Assembly: GCA_023229765.1 (NCBI GenBank)
Contig: JALNYO010000022.1
Span: 1 to 53,618 of the forward strand
Origin: Syntrophales bacterium
GTDB lineage: Bacteria; Desulfobacterota; Syntrophia; Syntrophales; UBA5619
Direction of reading: 5' to 3'
DNA length: 53,618 nt
The notes under the pieces were generated by a model. That model was not told the DNA's origin, did no database searches, and saw only the letters and a list, made by a program, of their open reading frames with translations. A program made the translations under genes and the position numbers. Below, piece by piece: positions 42,012 through 51,106 of this stretch (the stretch's first letter is position 1; each line of letters opens with the position of its first letter).

Positions 42012-42047
42012 ATCCGGGGATTTTATCAAAGGGGGAGGCAAGAAGTC

Positions 42048-43682
42048 ATGGCAACAGCAGAAATGTTACTCTACGATACAACATTGCGGGATGGAACCCA
42101 GGGAGAGCAGATCAACTTCACAGCCGAAGAAAAATTGCGCATTGCACAGCGGCTGGACGATAATGGTTTTCACTATATCGAAGGGGGTTGGCCCGGCTCA
42201 AATCCGAAGGATATGCGTTTTTTTGAACTGGCAAAAGAGATTGAATTCAAGCAGGCTCGGCTTACCGCCTTCGGCAGTACGCGCAAACCTGACAGCAAAC
42301 CGGAAGATTGCCCCAATCTGCAGGCGCTTCTGGCCGCAGCAACGCCCACGGTAACGATTTTCGGCAAGTCATGGGATCTGCATGTGAATGAGATTTTGCA
42401 GACATCCCTTGCGGAAAACATTGCCATGGTTCGTGACTCCATCCTCTTTCTTAAATCTGTGGGAAAGGAAACGATTTTCGACGCCGAGCATTTCTTCGAC
42501 GGCTATAAAAATAATCCCCGGTACGCCTTGCAGGTTATCGAGACGGCTGCCGCAGCGGGCGCGGACATGATCGTTCTGTGCGACACCAATGGCGGCGCCA
42601 TGCCTCAGGAAATCACGGAAATCATTCACTCTGTGGGCGAATTGATTCCTCCGGAGCGGCTGGGCATTCATACCCATAACGACTGCGGCGTGGCTGTAGC
42701 CAACTCGCTGGCGGCAGTTTTATGCGGCGTAAGGATGGTGCAGGGAACGGTGAACGGTTTCGGCGAACGGTGCGGCAACGCCAACCTGATTACCATTATT
42801 TCCAACTTGCAGCTCAAAATGGGCAAACAGTGCCTGACAGAGGATCAGCTTCGCCAATTGTCCAAGTTGGCCCATTATGTCAGTGACTTGGCAAATATCC
42901 CTCCCGTTCCGTACAGTCCCTACGTCGGGCGCAGCGCCTTCGCCCACAAGGGGGGTGTTCATGTGAGCGCGGTCGTGAAAAACGCCAGCGCCTATGAGCA
43001 CATCAAACCGGAGCTGGTAGGCAACCACCAGCGAGTTCTGGTTTCCGATCTGGCCGGAAAAAGCAATATCGAATACAAGGCGCGGGAGATGGGCATTGAT
43101 CTGGGGACCGACGAGCTGACGAGTCGGAGGATCGTGGCGGAAGTAAAAAGGATGGAAGATGAAGGATATCGGTTTGATGCAGCCGAAGGATCGCTTTCGC
43201 TGCTGATAAAGAAGGCAACCGGGGAATTCAAGGCGCCTTTTGCTCTCGAAAGTTTTCAGGTCATCAACTCCAAGACGAAGGAGGCGCCCTCCCAGTGTCA
43301 CGCCACTGTCAAGATAACGGTCGGCGCTGAAGAAGAGCTGACGGCGGCGGAAGGCAACGGCCCCATCAACGCCCTCGATCACGCCTTAAGGAAGGCATTG
43401 ACAAAATTTTACCCTCAGATTGCCGAGATGCATCTGGTGGATTTCAAGGTAAGGATTATCGAGAGCAGCGAAGGCACCGGCGCCAAGGTACGGGTTTTGC
43501 TGGATTCCCGTGATGGCCATGATCTCTGGAGCACGATCGGCGTCTCAACCAATGTCATTGATGCCAGTTGGCATGCCCTGGTGGACAGCATCCAATACAA
43601 ATTGAGCAAGGACAATCTGAACAAACATAATCCGACCAACGGAAAAGACAGGGGTGTCAGACCTACTCTATTGATAAAATAG
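42048..43682 (+). CDS. cimA: Citramalate synthase (CimA-type)
   Basis: A 544-residue member of the homocitrate/isopropylmalate synthase family. The N-terminal LLYDTTLRDGTQGEQINFT, the IHTHNDCGVAVAN block and the HKGGVHVSAV segment mark the TIM-barrel domain. The C-terminal part is the LeuA-type dimerisation and feedback domain. Citramalate synthase joins pyruvate and acetyl-CoA in the threonine-independent isoleucine route. Its own substrate specificity is judged from overall resemblance to the CimA clade rather than LeuA. An AAGGGGGAGG ribosome site precedes the ATG. It stands alone behind a terminator. Confidence 0.9.
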   Translation: MATAEMLLYDTTLRDGTQGEQINFTAEEKLRIAQRLDDNGFHYIEGGWPGSNPKDMRFFELAKEIEFKQARLTAFGSTRKPDSKPEDCPNLQALLAAATPTVTIFGKSWDLHVNEILQTSLAENIAMVRDSILFLKSVGKETIFDAEHFFDGYKNNPRYALQVIETAAAAGADMIVLCDTNGGAMPQEITEIIHSVGELIPPERLGIHTHNDCGVAVANSLAAVLCGVRMVQGTVNGFGERCGNANLITIISNLQLKMGKQCLTEDQLRQLSKLAHYVSDLANIPPVPYSPYVGRSAFAHKGGVHVSAVVKNASAYEHIKPELVGNHQRVLVSDLAGKSNIEYKAREMGIDLGTDELTSRRIVAEVKRMEDEGYRFDAAEGSLSLLIKKATGEFKAPFALESFQVINSKTKEAPSQCHATVKITVGAEEELTAAEGNGPINALDHALRKALTKFYPQIAEMHLVDFKVRIIESSEGTGAKVRVLLDSRDGHDLWSTIGVSTNVIDASWHALVDSIQYKLSKDNLNKHNPTNGKDRGVRPTLLIK

Positions 43683-43734
43683 CGCCTTCAAGACACAGCG
43701 TTCCCGAAAATTGATGAAGCGAAGGAGAGCTAAA

Positions 43735-43854
43735 ATGGTCAGATCTTTACGAATTGAATATTCCGATGCGCACTGTCATGTCACTTCAAGGGGAAACGAC
43801 CGCAAAGACGTCTTCAGGTATCGGCAGTCTCACAGGCGATCCGGAGATTTATAA
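43735..43854 (+). pseudogene. Truncated REP-associated (Y1-type) transposase
   Basis: A 39-codon frame begins MVRSLRIEYSDAHCHVTSRG. It matches the start of Y1/RAYT transposases (RPLRIEYPxAxYHVTSRGNxRxxIF). It then loses homology and ends at TAA. GGAGAGC before the ATG is a good ribosome site. Only the first 30 or so residues of the family survive, so it is a remnant. Confidence 0.7.
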
Positions 43855-44265
43855 AGGTTTTGGAACGTTATAAAGAGTTAGCAAAACAGTTATTTCCCTT
43901 GGCAGAACTCCCCGACACTGACAGCCTTCCCCGGAAATTTGGTCTTTGGTTGGCCCATACACGGGGAATTCACTCAGGTAAATGCCAGCATCCTCACTGT
44001 GCTTGGCAATCTTCCTGAGGGCAACAACATCGGAAGCAGGCACACATCCAATCTTTTCACACAGTCGCCGAATCCCGTTGGTTACGAACACCAGGGGAAA
44101 CACCGGGGCTTCCCTTATGTTCAGTGTCCGATAAGGTGCCTTTTCGCCATCAAATAGTAAGTCCGTGCTCACTTTACGGTCAACCGTGTCCGAAAATCCC
44201 AGACCAGCAGCGAATGCCTTTAAAAGGGCCAAGCCTGCATGTGAAGTTATCAAATCATGGGTAAT
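43855..44265 (-). pseudogene. Degenerate transposase-like fragment (IS1380-like N-terminus)
   Basis: On the minus strand the translation at about 44265-44167 reads ITHDLITSHAGLALLKAF and then AAGLGFSDTVDRKVS, which resembles the N-terminus of IS1380-type transposases (TSHAGLALL, then a GL motif). The rest of the frame, to 43855, has no recognised match and lacks a DDE signature. It is probably decayed mobile DNA bordering the accessory region. The region 43855-44372 holds no intact gene. Confidence 0.35.
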
Positions 44266-44372
44266 TGCAAGCTGATAAAAAATCACTTGACATTTGATGT
44301 GCTTCTTAAATATAAGCTCCGTCGGTTGTCGACAGTGGACAATATGCAGGAAATGGGTAGTGAGAGGCAGCA

Positions 44373-45086
44373 ATGCATATAGAAATTTTTACCAGGGGAA
44401 ATGGTAATATTGAATTCCGGCCTACTTTGTTAGTCGAGCAGGTATCGAATATCCTCATAAACGCTATTCTGGATGATGTTCTTAAAGGTGGTGAGCAACT
44501 TATTGAAACCAAATTGCAGAAGCAATTTGGCATAAGCCGTACACCGCTTCGCGAAGCCTTCCGTGAACTTGAGAAAAGAGGCTTTGTGGAAATCATTTCA
44601 CGTAAGGGAACCTTCGTAAAGCCAATATCTCTCAAAGAAATTGAGGATAATTTCCCCGTTCGAACCGTTTTGGAAGTATTGGCCGCTGGGCTTGCGTGCA
44701 AACATATTTCTGAAAACGAACTGATGGAGCTTGGCAACATCTTGGCCAATATGAAGAGCGCCGCTCAACAGAAAGATGCAAAGCTATTTTGGAAATTCCA
44801 CTTTGAATTTCACGATATTTTGATTTCAACCTGTGGCAATCAACTGCTGATAGACACATTGAACATGTTGCGGATGAGAACATTAAGGCACCGATTCTAT
44901 TTTCAATATCACGCTGATGATTTCGAGAAATCGTTAACCATTCACAACGGACTGTTGCAATTACTTCATACAAAACCAATCAACGAAAAAGCGGTGGAAG
45001 AAGCAATGAGGGATCATCTTGCCAAGGGCTTTGACAAATTTGTCGATTATTTGAAGGAGAAAGCACCAGAAAAGAAGGAAGATTAG
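44373..45086 (+). CDS. GntR-family regulator (FadR/FCD type)
   Basis: A 237-residue regulator. The winged helix (ILDDVLKGGEQLIETKLQKQFG, SRTPLREAFRELEKRGFVE) is followed by an FCD ligand-binding domain with FWKFHFEFHDILI and DHLAKGFDKFVDYLKEK. Such proteins repress catabolic operons until an organic acid binds. It is transcribed toward the lyase and TRAP genes, which it likely controls. Base composition here is more AT-rich than in the core genes. Confidence 0.9.
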   Translation: MHIEIFTRGNGNIEFRPTLLVEQVSNILINAILDDVLKGGEQLIETKLQKQFGISRTPLREAFRELEKRGFVEIISRKGTFVKPISLKEIEDNFPVRTVLEVLAAGLACKHISENELMELGNILANMKSAAQQKDAKLFWKFHFEFHDILISTCGNQLLIDTLNMLRMRTLRHRFYFQYHADDFEKSLTIHNGLLQLLHTKPINEKAVEEAMRDHLAKGFDKFVDYLKEKAPEKKED

Positions 45087-45158
45087 CTGAAGCAACACGT
45101 ACTGGGTCATTTACTCTAATTTGTTCAAAATTCAACGATTATTGAAATGGAGGCTGTT

Positions 45159-46523
45159 ATGGCGCTACACATCTTAGATTCAACGATTTATGGTAAAGAT
45201 TTCGCTTCTTCTACGATTCGTCAAATATGGGAAGAAGAATCGATTATTCAGGATTGGATTGATTTTGAAGTTGTTTTGGCTGAGGTGCAGGCAGAGTTAG
45301 GATTCATCCCTAAAACAGTAGCTGACGAAATCAAGGCCAAAGGAAATACAAAATTTGTGAAACCCGAAAGAGTCGCGGCAATATATGCACAGACGATGTT
45401 GTCGAGCGTATCCTTGATCCGGGCGTTCAAGGAGGTTTGCGAAAATGGCGCAGGTGAGTATCTCCATTACGGAGCAACAAGCCAGGATATATTTGATACG
45501 ACACTTGCATACAGACTTAAAAAAACGATGGATATTTTCCAGCAAGATCTGGACGAAATTAAATTATTGTTAAACAATCTCGCCGATAAATACCGCGATG
45601 CCATCATGCCTGGAATTACCCACGGTCAGCAGGCATTGCCCATAACATTTGGTTACAACACGGCAATTTGGTCCGATATGGTTAGAAAACATATCGATCG
45701 ATTTCAAAATGCACGGGAGAGGATTCTTGTTGGTACTGTTTCTGCTGCTGTCGGTAATTTTGCATCGTTTTATTTTCTTTTCGGTGAAAAATGCTACGAA
45801 ATGCAAAATATGGTTCTGGATAGATTCGGACTAAAGGCGTCAGTAATTGACATACAGCCCCAAATTGAACGGCTGAGCGAGTTTCTGCAGCTTTTGGCAC
45901 TTATGAGCATTTCTTTTGAAAAGATAGCTGACGAACTGTTCCTCTTCCAGAGAAACGAATTTGCCCAAACGGAAGAGCCTTTTGACACCGAAAGGCAAAT
46001 CAGTTCCAGCACGATGCCTCAGAAGAGAAACCCTAATAGATGTGAGATGATAAGAGCGCTTGCCAAAAAGATCCGCTCAAACAGCAACGGATTTTCTGAA
46101 ATTTACATGCGTGAGCTTAGGGACCACAGTCCCTTTTATTTGGAAGATTTTGTTATTCCCGAAACGATTCTTTTGGCAAGCACGATGCTGAACCAGGCAA
46201 AGATCATTTTTAAAGGACTGGTGGTAAAACCTGAAAATATGGAAAGAAATCTGAAAATGAGTGGCGGGCTGATCATGACAGAGGCTATCATGCTGGCCTT
46301 GTCCAAAAAAACAGGGAAAAAAGAAACCGGTTTGTCAATGGTCCATGAAAGTTCAATGGAGGCCTTCGAAAAGGGAATCCCATTCGACATATTCATTTCA
46401 ACTTCGCCGAAATTCCAAAAATATTTCACGCAGGCGGAGATTACTGAGCTTCTTGATCCGAGGAATTATTTAGGGTTGACGGATCGTCTGATCAACGATG
46501 TGATAGGAAAAGATAAAAAGTGA
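45159..46523 (+). CDS. Aspartase/fumarase-superfamily lyase (adenylosuccinate lyase-like)
   Basis: A 454-residue homotetramer-type lyase. The ATG at 45159 follows GGAGG by five bases, so it beats the ATG at 45147. Signatures are the YLHYGATSQDIFDT block, the TMPGITHGQQA-like region and the SSSTMPQKRNPNRCEM loop. Members eliminate a group from a succinyl-type compound and release fumarate; purB, argH, carboxymuconate cycloisomerase and C-N lyases share the fold. It is not in a purine context, so it probably serves the catabolic cluster. The substrate cannot be read from the motif. Confidence 0.85.
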   Translation: MALHILDSTIYGKDFASSTIRQIWEEESIIQDWIDFEVVLAEVQAELGFIPKTVADEIKAKGNTKFVKPERVAAIYAQTMLSSVSLIRAFKEVCENGAGEYLHYGATSQDIFDTTLAYRLKKTMDIFQQDLDEIKLLLNNLADKYRDAIMPGITHGQQALPITFGYNTAIWSDMVRKHIDRFQNARERILVGTVSAAVGNFASFYFLFGEKCYEMQNMVLDRFGLKASVIDIQPQIERLSEFLQLLALMSISFEKIADELFLFQRNEFAQTEEPFDTERQISSSTMPQKRNPNRCEMIRALAKKIRSNSNGFSEIYMRELRDHSPFYLEDFVIPETILLASTMLNQAKIIFKGLVVKPENMERNLKMSGGLIMTEAIMLALSKKTGKKETGLSMVHESSMEAFEKGIPFDIFISTSPKFQKYFTQAEITELLDPRNYLGLTDRLINDVIGKDKK

Positions 46524-46549
46524 ACGACATTAAACAAAGGAGGTAGTTT

Positions 46550-47578
46550 ATGAAGCGGATTTCTGTAGCAGTGTTTGCTTTTGTTCTGGCCGTTATGATC
46601 GGGTACCCCGCATTTGCGGCAGAAAAAGTGATTGAATTCAAAATCTCTGTAGATTCAAATGAGAACCACCACAGGAATAAGGGTCTCCATCTCTTTATTG
46701 ACCTCCTTACAAAAAATTCCCATGGCCGTCTGAAACCGCTTTTTTTCCACAGCGCCCAGCTTTACAAGGACAAGGATATCCCCAAAGCCCTGAAGATGGG
46801 GACTGTGGATATGGGGCTTCCCGGGATCTGGCAGTTGGAGGGGGTTGCATCGAGCACGGCGATTACCGCTTTGCCGATGTTCTACGGGTTGCCTGAGAAG
46901 GTGACCAAGGACCTGGTGGATGGAGAGGCCGGGGGTATGATCAACCGGGATATCGAAAAGAAGATGGGCGTAAAAGTGCTGGGTAAATGGGCGTATCACG
47001 GGTATTTGGATACGGGGACAAGAAGTAAAGCCATTAAAGACTGGAAGGATTTCAGCGGGCTAAAGATTCGCCATCCTGGCGGCGCGGCAAATGCCATCCG
47101 GATGGAAACATTTGGGGCGAGCCCAATTCTAATTCCATGGCCCGACCTTCCAATGGCGATGGTTCAGGGAACAGCGGACGGCTGTCTCACGACTCTCAAA
47201 AGTTTTGAAAGCGCGAAATTGTGGGATACAGGGTTGAAATTCATAACCAAAGACCACGAGTATTACCTCCACAACATTCCCGTGGTCAGCATGATTTTCT
47301 GGAATAAGCTCCCCAAGGACCTTCAAAAGATCATGATGGATACATGGGAGGAGCACATTGAAAAAGCAAGAGAAATCGTCGATAATGAGCAGAGAAACGC
47401 CGAAACGATCCTGAAGAAAAACGGCGTCCAAATCTATGATCCTCCCGAGGCGGACCTGATGAAGTGGCGAGAAAAGGCTATGACCGCACAAGCTAGCATT
47501 GTCAAAGAATTGAAACTGGATACATCCTTGGTATCAGCTATTGAAAAAATCGTCAACGATAGCGTGAAAAAGAAATAG
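46550..47578 (+). CDS. TRAP transporter substrate-binding protein (DctP)
   Basis: A 342-residue periplasmic binder with a signal peptide (MKRISVAVFAFVLAVMIG, ending in AFA). The DctP fold shows ALKMGTVDMGLPGIWQ and LKIRHPGGAANAIRME with the carboxylate-binding Arg. Its sequence differs clearly from the pyroglutamate-type binder at 15200. The substrate is presumably the acid degraded by the neighbouring enzymes. An AAAGGAGGTAG ribosome site precedes the ATG. Confidence 0.92.
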   Translation: MKRISVAVFAFVLAVMIGYPAFAAEKVIEFKISVDSNENHHRNKGLHLFIDLLTKNSHGRLKPLFFHSAQLYKDKDIPKALKMGTVDMGLPGIWQLEGVASSTAITALPMFYGLPEKVTKDLVDGEAGGMINRDIEKKMGVKVLGKWAYHGYLDTGTRSKAIKDWKDFSGLKIRHPGGAANAIRMETFGASPILIPWPDLPMAMVQGTADGCLTTLKSFESAKLWDTGLKFITKDHEYYLHNIPVVSMIFWNKLPKDLQKIMMDTWEEHIEKAREIVDNEQRNAETILKKNGVQIYDPPEADLMKWREKAMTAQASIVKELKLDTSLVSAIEKIVNDSVKKK

Positions 47579-47718
47579 GATTATCTTTGAAGATTTCAGG
47601 GAAATTATCGGCAGAGATCTAACCGGACCTTCTTGCTCTGCCCTCGCTTTTGGACGGGGCAAGAAAGTTTTTTGGCTGGATTCATCGGCCTGTTTATTTT
47701 CTTTCAGGAGGCACGAGT

Positions 47719-48252
47719 GTGAAATTCGAAAAATTTTTGAATCTGTGGGATCTCACTGAAACTTATTTGGTTGGAGTCCTGGCCATTTTTGCAGTTGCCA
47801 TCGCTTTTTATCAAACCGTCACAAGATATTTTTTTAAATACTCTCCGGAGTGGATCGAAGAAACGATTATTTATTTGATTGTCTGGGCGGTTTTCATTAT
47901 GGCCAGCAAACTTGTCAGAATGGACCAGCACGTAGGGGCAGATTTTCTTGTCCAGAAACTGCCCCCTCGTCTTCAGCAAAAAGTTGCCATTGTCACAACA
48001 GTTCTGGGTCTTATTTTCTGCCTGATCATTGTATTCTACGGAATGCAGGTTGTTTCAGTGGCTTTTGGCATGGATGAACGGTCCACTACACGGATGAGAT
48101 TCCCTTTATGGATTGCCTATCTATCCGTGCCGGCGGGGTGTTTCCTGATTTCCCTTAGCCTGATCTATCGGGCATATCTTCTTATCGCCAAATTTGATGC
48201 GGAGATATTTCTCAAAAAGGGGCACGAAGATAAAAGGGCGAAAGTGTCCTGA
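47719..48252 (+). CDS. TRAP transporter small permease (DctQ)
   Basis: A 177-residue protein with four membrane helices. The GTG at 47719 (MKFEKFLNLWD) is set by AGGAGG seven bases upstream. A longer frame from a TTG at 47650 has no ribosome site. WAVFIMASKLVRMDQHVGADFL is the family's membrane-loop region. It bridges DctP and DctM. Confidence 0.88.
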   Translation: MKFEKFLNLWDLTETYLVGVLAIFAVAIAFYQTVTRYFFKYSPEWIEETIIYLIVWAVFIMASKLVRMDQHVGADFLVQKLPPRLQQKVAIVTTVLGLIFCLIIVFYGMQVVSVAFGMDERSTTRMRFPLWIAYLSVPAGCFLISLSLIYRAYLLIAKFDAEIFLKKGHEDKRAKVS

Positions 48253-48271
48253 GCGCAAAGGAGCCGAGATT

Positions 48272-49549
48272 ATGATTCTTCTTTATGGGTTGATATTTTT
48301 TGCTTTGCTGATCAGTGGAATTCCGATCGCCTTCGTGCTGGGAATAACCTCCCTGATTACCCTCGGATTTTTTTCGAGTACTCCACTCTTAATCATTCCC
48401 GAAATCATGTACAACGCCTTAGCCTCCTTTCCGCTTATGGCAATCCCCTTTTTCGTCATCGCCGCGGAATTCATGGCTCGGGGAGGATCATCAAAATATC
48501 TCATTAATGCGGCCAATGCGCTTGTGGGATTCCTCCCGGGAGGGTTAGCCATCGTTTGCGTATTAACCAGCATGATTTTCGCCGCCATCAGTGGTTCGAG
48601 CGTTGCTACGGCCATGGCGATGGGCACCATTATTATTCCGGCGATGATGGACCGGGGATACCCCCAGAGCTTCAGCTCCGGGCTAGTCGCCGCCTCGGGA
48701 ACGATGGGAATCCTGATTCCGCCGAGTATTCCTCTGATCCTTTATGGGATTATCGCCGACGAATCCATCCCCAGACTTTTCATGGCAGGTTTCCTCCCGG
48801 GGCTCCTCCAGGGAGGAATCTATATAGCCTGGATCCTCTATTACTCCAAAAAGATGAACTACCGGGGAGATAAACTTAAAAGTGGAAAAGAGATCAGTTC
48901 GGCTCTTCTTAAAGCGCTGCCCGCTCTGTGTATTCCAGTAGTCGTCATCGGGGGCATCTATACCGGGTTTGTTACAGTTACAGAGGCGGGTGCTCTGGGC
49001 GCGGTTGCTGCGATTTTTGTAAGTCTGGCTGTCTACAGGGAATGTAGAATTCGGGATATGGTAAAAATCACTGCCGAGTCTATGAAATCTGCCGCGATGA
49101 TCATGTTTATCATTTCCACGGCAATCGTTTTTGGCACCTGGTTGACTCAGGAAGGAATTCCAGCACAACTTGTTGAGTATGTAAAGACATATGAATTGCC
49201 TTGGTGGGGATTTCTGATTGTTGTTAATATCATGCTTCTCATTTTGGGGATGTTTCTCGAGGTTGTCTCCATTATGTTGATCACCCTGCCGATTTTGTTG
49301 CCTATGGTCCATGCCTTTGGTATAGACCCGATCCATTTTGCCATCATTATGACCGTTAATATGGAAGTTGCCCTGATTACGCCACCAGTGGGTTTGAATC
49401 TCTATGTCCTTTCAAATGTTAGCAAGGCGCCTTTGTCCACTGTCGTTCGGGGTGTTTTCCCCTTTATCGTACTTTCCGTGATTTTTTTGTTGCTTGTAAC
49501 GTACTGGCCGTCGTTAAGCCTGTACTTACCAAGATTGCTAATGAAGTAA
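48272..49549 (+). CDS. TRAP transporter large permease (DctM)
   Basis: A 425-residue polytopic permease. The ATG at 48272 (MILLYGL) has AAAGGAGCCGAGATT before it and fits the family; the start at 48194 would lie inside dctQ. Motifs are AAISGSSVATAMAMGTIIIPAMMDRGY and GTMGILIPPSIPLILYGI, with ITPPVGLNLYVLSNV near the end. With DctP and DctQ it imports an acidic substrate with sodium. Confidence 0.93.
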   Translation: MILLYGLIFFALLISGIPIAFVLGITSLITLGFFSSTPLLIIPEIMYNALASFPLMAIPFFVIAAEFMARGGSSKYLINAANALVGFLPGGLAIVCVLTSMIFAAISGSSVATAMAMGTIIIPAMMDRGYPQSFSSGLVAASGTMGILIPPSIPLILYGIIADESIPRLFMAGFLPGLLQGGIYIAWILYYSKKMNYRGDKLKSGKEISSALLKALPALCIPVVVIGGIYTGFVTVTEAGALGAVAAIFVSLAVYRECRIRDMVKITAESMKSAAMIMFIISTAIVFGTWLTQEGIPAQLVEYVKTYELPWWGFLIVVNIMLLILGMFLEVVSIMLITLPILLPMVHAFGIDPIHFAIIMTVNMEVALITPPVGLNLYVLSNVSKAPLSTVVRGVFPFIVLSVIFLLLVTYWPSLSLYLPRLLMK

Positions 49550-49574
49550 GAGTATTGAAAAGGAAATTCATGGC

Positions 49575-50417
49575 ATGATCAGAGAAATCAGAACAGAGAA
49601 AATTATTCAGGCAGTAAGAGATCTGTGCATTGAGGCCAACACAGATATTGGAGAGGACCTCCTGAAAGCGTATGAAGAAGGAATGAATGCCGAGGAATCT
49701 CCTATAGGCAAAGAGATCTTCCAGCAGATGCTCGAAAACGCAAGAGTTGCCCGAGAGAAAAAACTTGCTCTTTGCCAGGATACGGGCCTTGTCGTTGTTT
49801 TTGCCGACATGGGGCAGGATGTCCACGTAACAGGGGGGGATTTTTACGCAGCTATTCACGAGGGGGTACGCCGGGGATACTTGGAAGGATATTTTCGTTC
49901 TTCCGTGGTGGAACCCATAACGAGGAAAGTATCAGGGGACAACAGCCCTGCCATTATTCATGTGACTATTGTACCAGGGTCAAGGCTTCTGCTTAACGTG
50001 ATCCCCAAGGGTTTTGGCGGAGAAAATTTTAGCAAGGTGGTCTTGTTTCCTCCGTCGGTGGGAATGTCAGGAGTTATGGACTTTATTATTGAAACAATCA
50101 GAAATGCCGGATCAAGCCCCTGTCCCCCGATTATTGTTGGTGTCGGAATCGGAGGAACCATGGAGAAAGCCGCAATTATGGCAAAAAGAACTTTGTTTAG
50201 GCCTCTGGGTAGCAGTCATCCGGATCCAGTTGTTGCCGGTCTGGAAAGGACGCTGTTAGATGAAATCAATAAATTAGGGATCGGTCCTCAAGGATTAGGG
50301 GGTAAGGTTACCGCCCTGGATGTTCATATCGAGACATTTCCCACCCACATTGCCAGCATTCCAGTCGCCGTAAACATCCAGTGCAACAGCCATCGCCACA
50401 AAGAGGTCATTTTATAA
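49575..50417 (+). CDS. Class I fumarase-type hydro-lyase, alpha subunit (first copy)
   Basis: A 280-residue [4Fe-4S] hydro-lyase subunit of the FumA N-terminal/TtdA family. Cluster-type cysteines occur in ALCQDTGL, SPCPP and IQCNSHRHKE. The family includes two-subunit fumarases and L-tartrate dehydratase. It comes 25 bases after the TRAP permease and is paired with the beta subunit at 50475. A near twin lies at 52561. It would hydrate the fumarate freed by the lyase, or dehydrate a hydroxy-acid substrate. Confidence 0.9.
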   Translation: MIREIRTEKIIQAVRDLCIEANTDIGEDLLKAYEEGMNAEESPIGKEIFQQMLENARVAREKKLALCQDTGLVVVFADMGQDVHVTGGDFYAAIHEGVRRGYLEGYFRSSVVEPITRKVSGDNSPAIIHVTIVPGSRLLLNVIPKGFGGENFSKVVLFPPSVGMSGVMDFIIETIRNAGSSPCPPIIVGVGIGGTMEKAAIMAKRTLFRPLGSSHPDPVVAGLERTLLDEINKLGIGPQGLGGKVTALDVHIETFPTHIASIPVAVNIQCNSHRHKEVIL

Positions 50418-50474
50418 AGCCTTTAAGCAAACCAAGGAACTTTTTGAAACAATAAATGAAGGGGATTATCCACT

Positions 50475-51032
50475 ATGCCAAATTACATTTCCCTGCACGC
50501 TCCTCTCGTACAGGACGAAATAGAGAAATTGAAGGCGGGTGACTGGGTTTTGCTTTCTGGAACAATCTACACAGCGCGGGATGCAGCGCACAAGCGCTTG
50601 TCCCTCCTATTTCAGGAAGGTAACCCTTTCCCTTTTGATGTTTCTGGACAAGTAATATATTATGTGGGGCCAAACCCGGCCCAACCGGGGTTTGCACTGG
50701 GGTCGGCAGGACCAACGACCAGTTCAAGGATGGATATTTATACGCCGGATCTTCTTGCCAAAGGTTTGAAAGGCATGATCGGTAAGGGAAACCGGGGGAA
50801 AATAGTCATTGAAGCAATACGAAAGTATAAAGCTGTTTATTTTGCTGCTTTCGGGGGGCTCGGCGCCCTTATTTCGGAGAAAATACGGACGGCTGAGATC
50901 ATTGCCTATCCGGATCTTGGAACCGAAGCGATAAGAAGATTGGAAATCGTCGACTTTCCGTTAATTGTGGCTATTGACTGCTTCGGGAATAATCTTTATG
51001 AAACGGAACCGATGAAATTTCAGGGAGCGTGA
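50475..51032 (+). CDS. Class I fumarase-type hydro-lyase, beta subunit (first copy)
   Basis: A 185-residue beta subunit. It shows AGDWVLLSGTIYTARDAAHKR, QVIYYVGPNPAQPG and GSAGPTTSSRMD, which are normal for the FumA C-terminal domain family. It pairs with the alpha subunit 57 bases upstream. An AAGGGGAT ribosome site precedes the ATG. Fumarase and tartrate dehydratase beta subunits cannot be told apart by eye. Confidence 0.9.
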   Translation: MPNYISLHAPLVQDEIEKLKAGDWVLLSGTIYTARDAAHKRLSLLFQEGNPFPFDVSGQVIYYVGPNPAQPGFALGSAGPTTSSRMDIYTPDLLAKGLKGMIGKGNRGKIVIEAIRKYKAVYFAAFGGLGALISEKIRTAEIIAYPDLGTEAIRRLEIVDFPLIVAIDCFGNNLYETEPMKFQGA

Positions 51033-51106
51033 ATGTAAATCCTCTGTCGATAAGGAATATTGAGGAAAGAAGAATCGTTTGACAGAGACATTTCAAGGAG
51101 ATTCTG

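Noticed and set aside
43939..44157. A 72-codon plus-strand frame in the scar region before the GntR gene
   Set aside because: No motif or ribosome site; the minus strand in the same place has a transposase-like segment.
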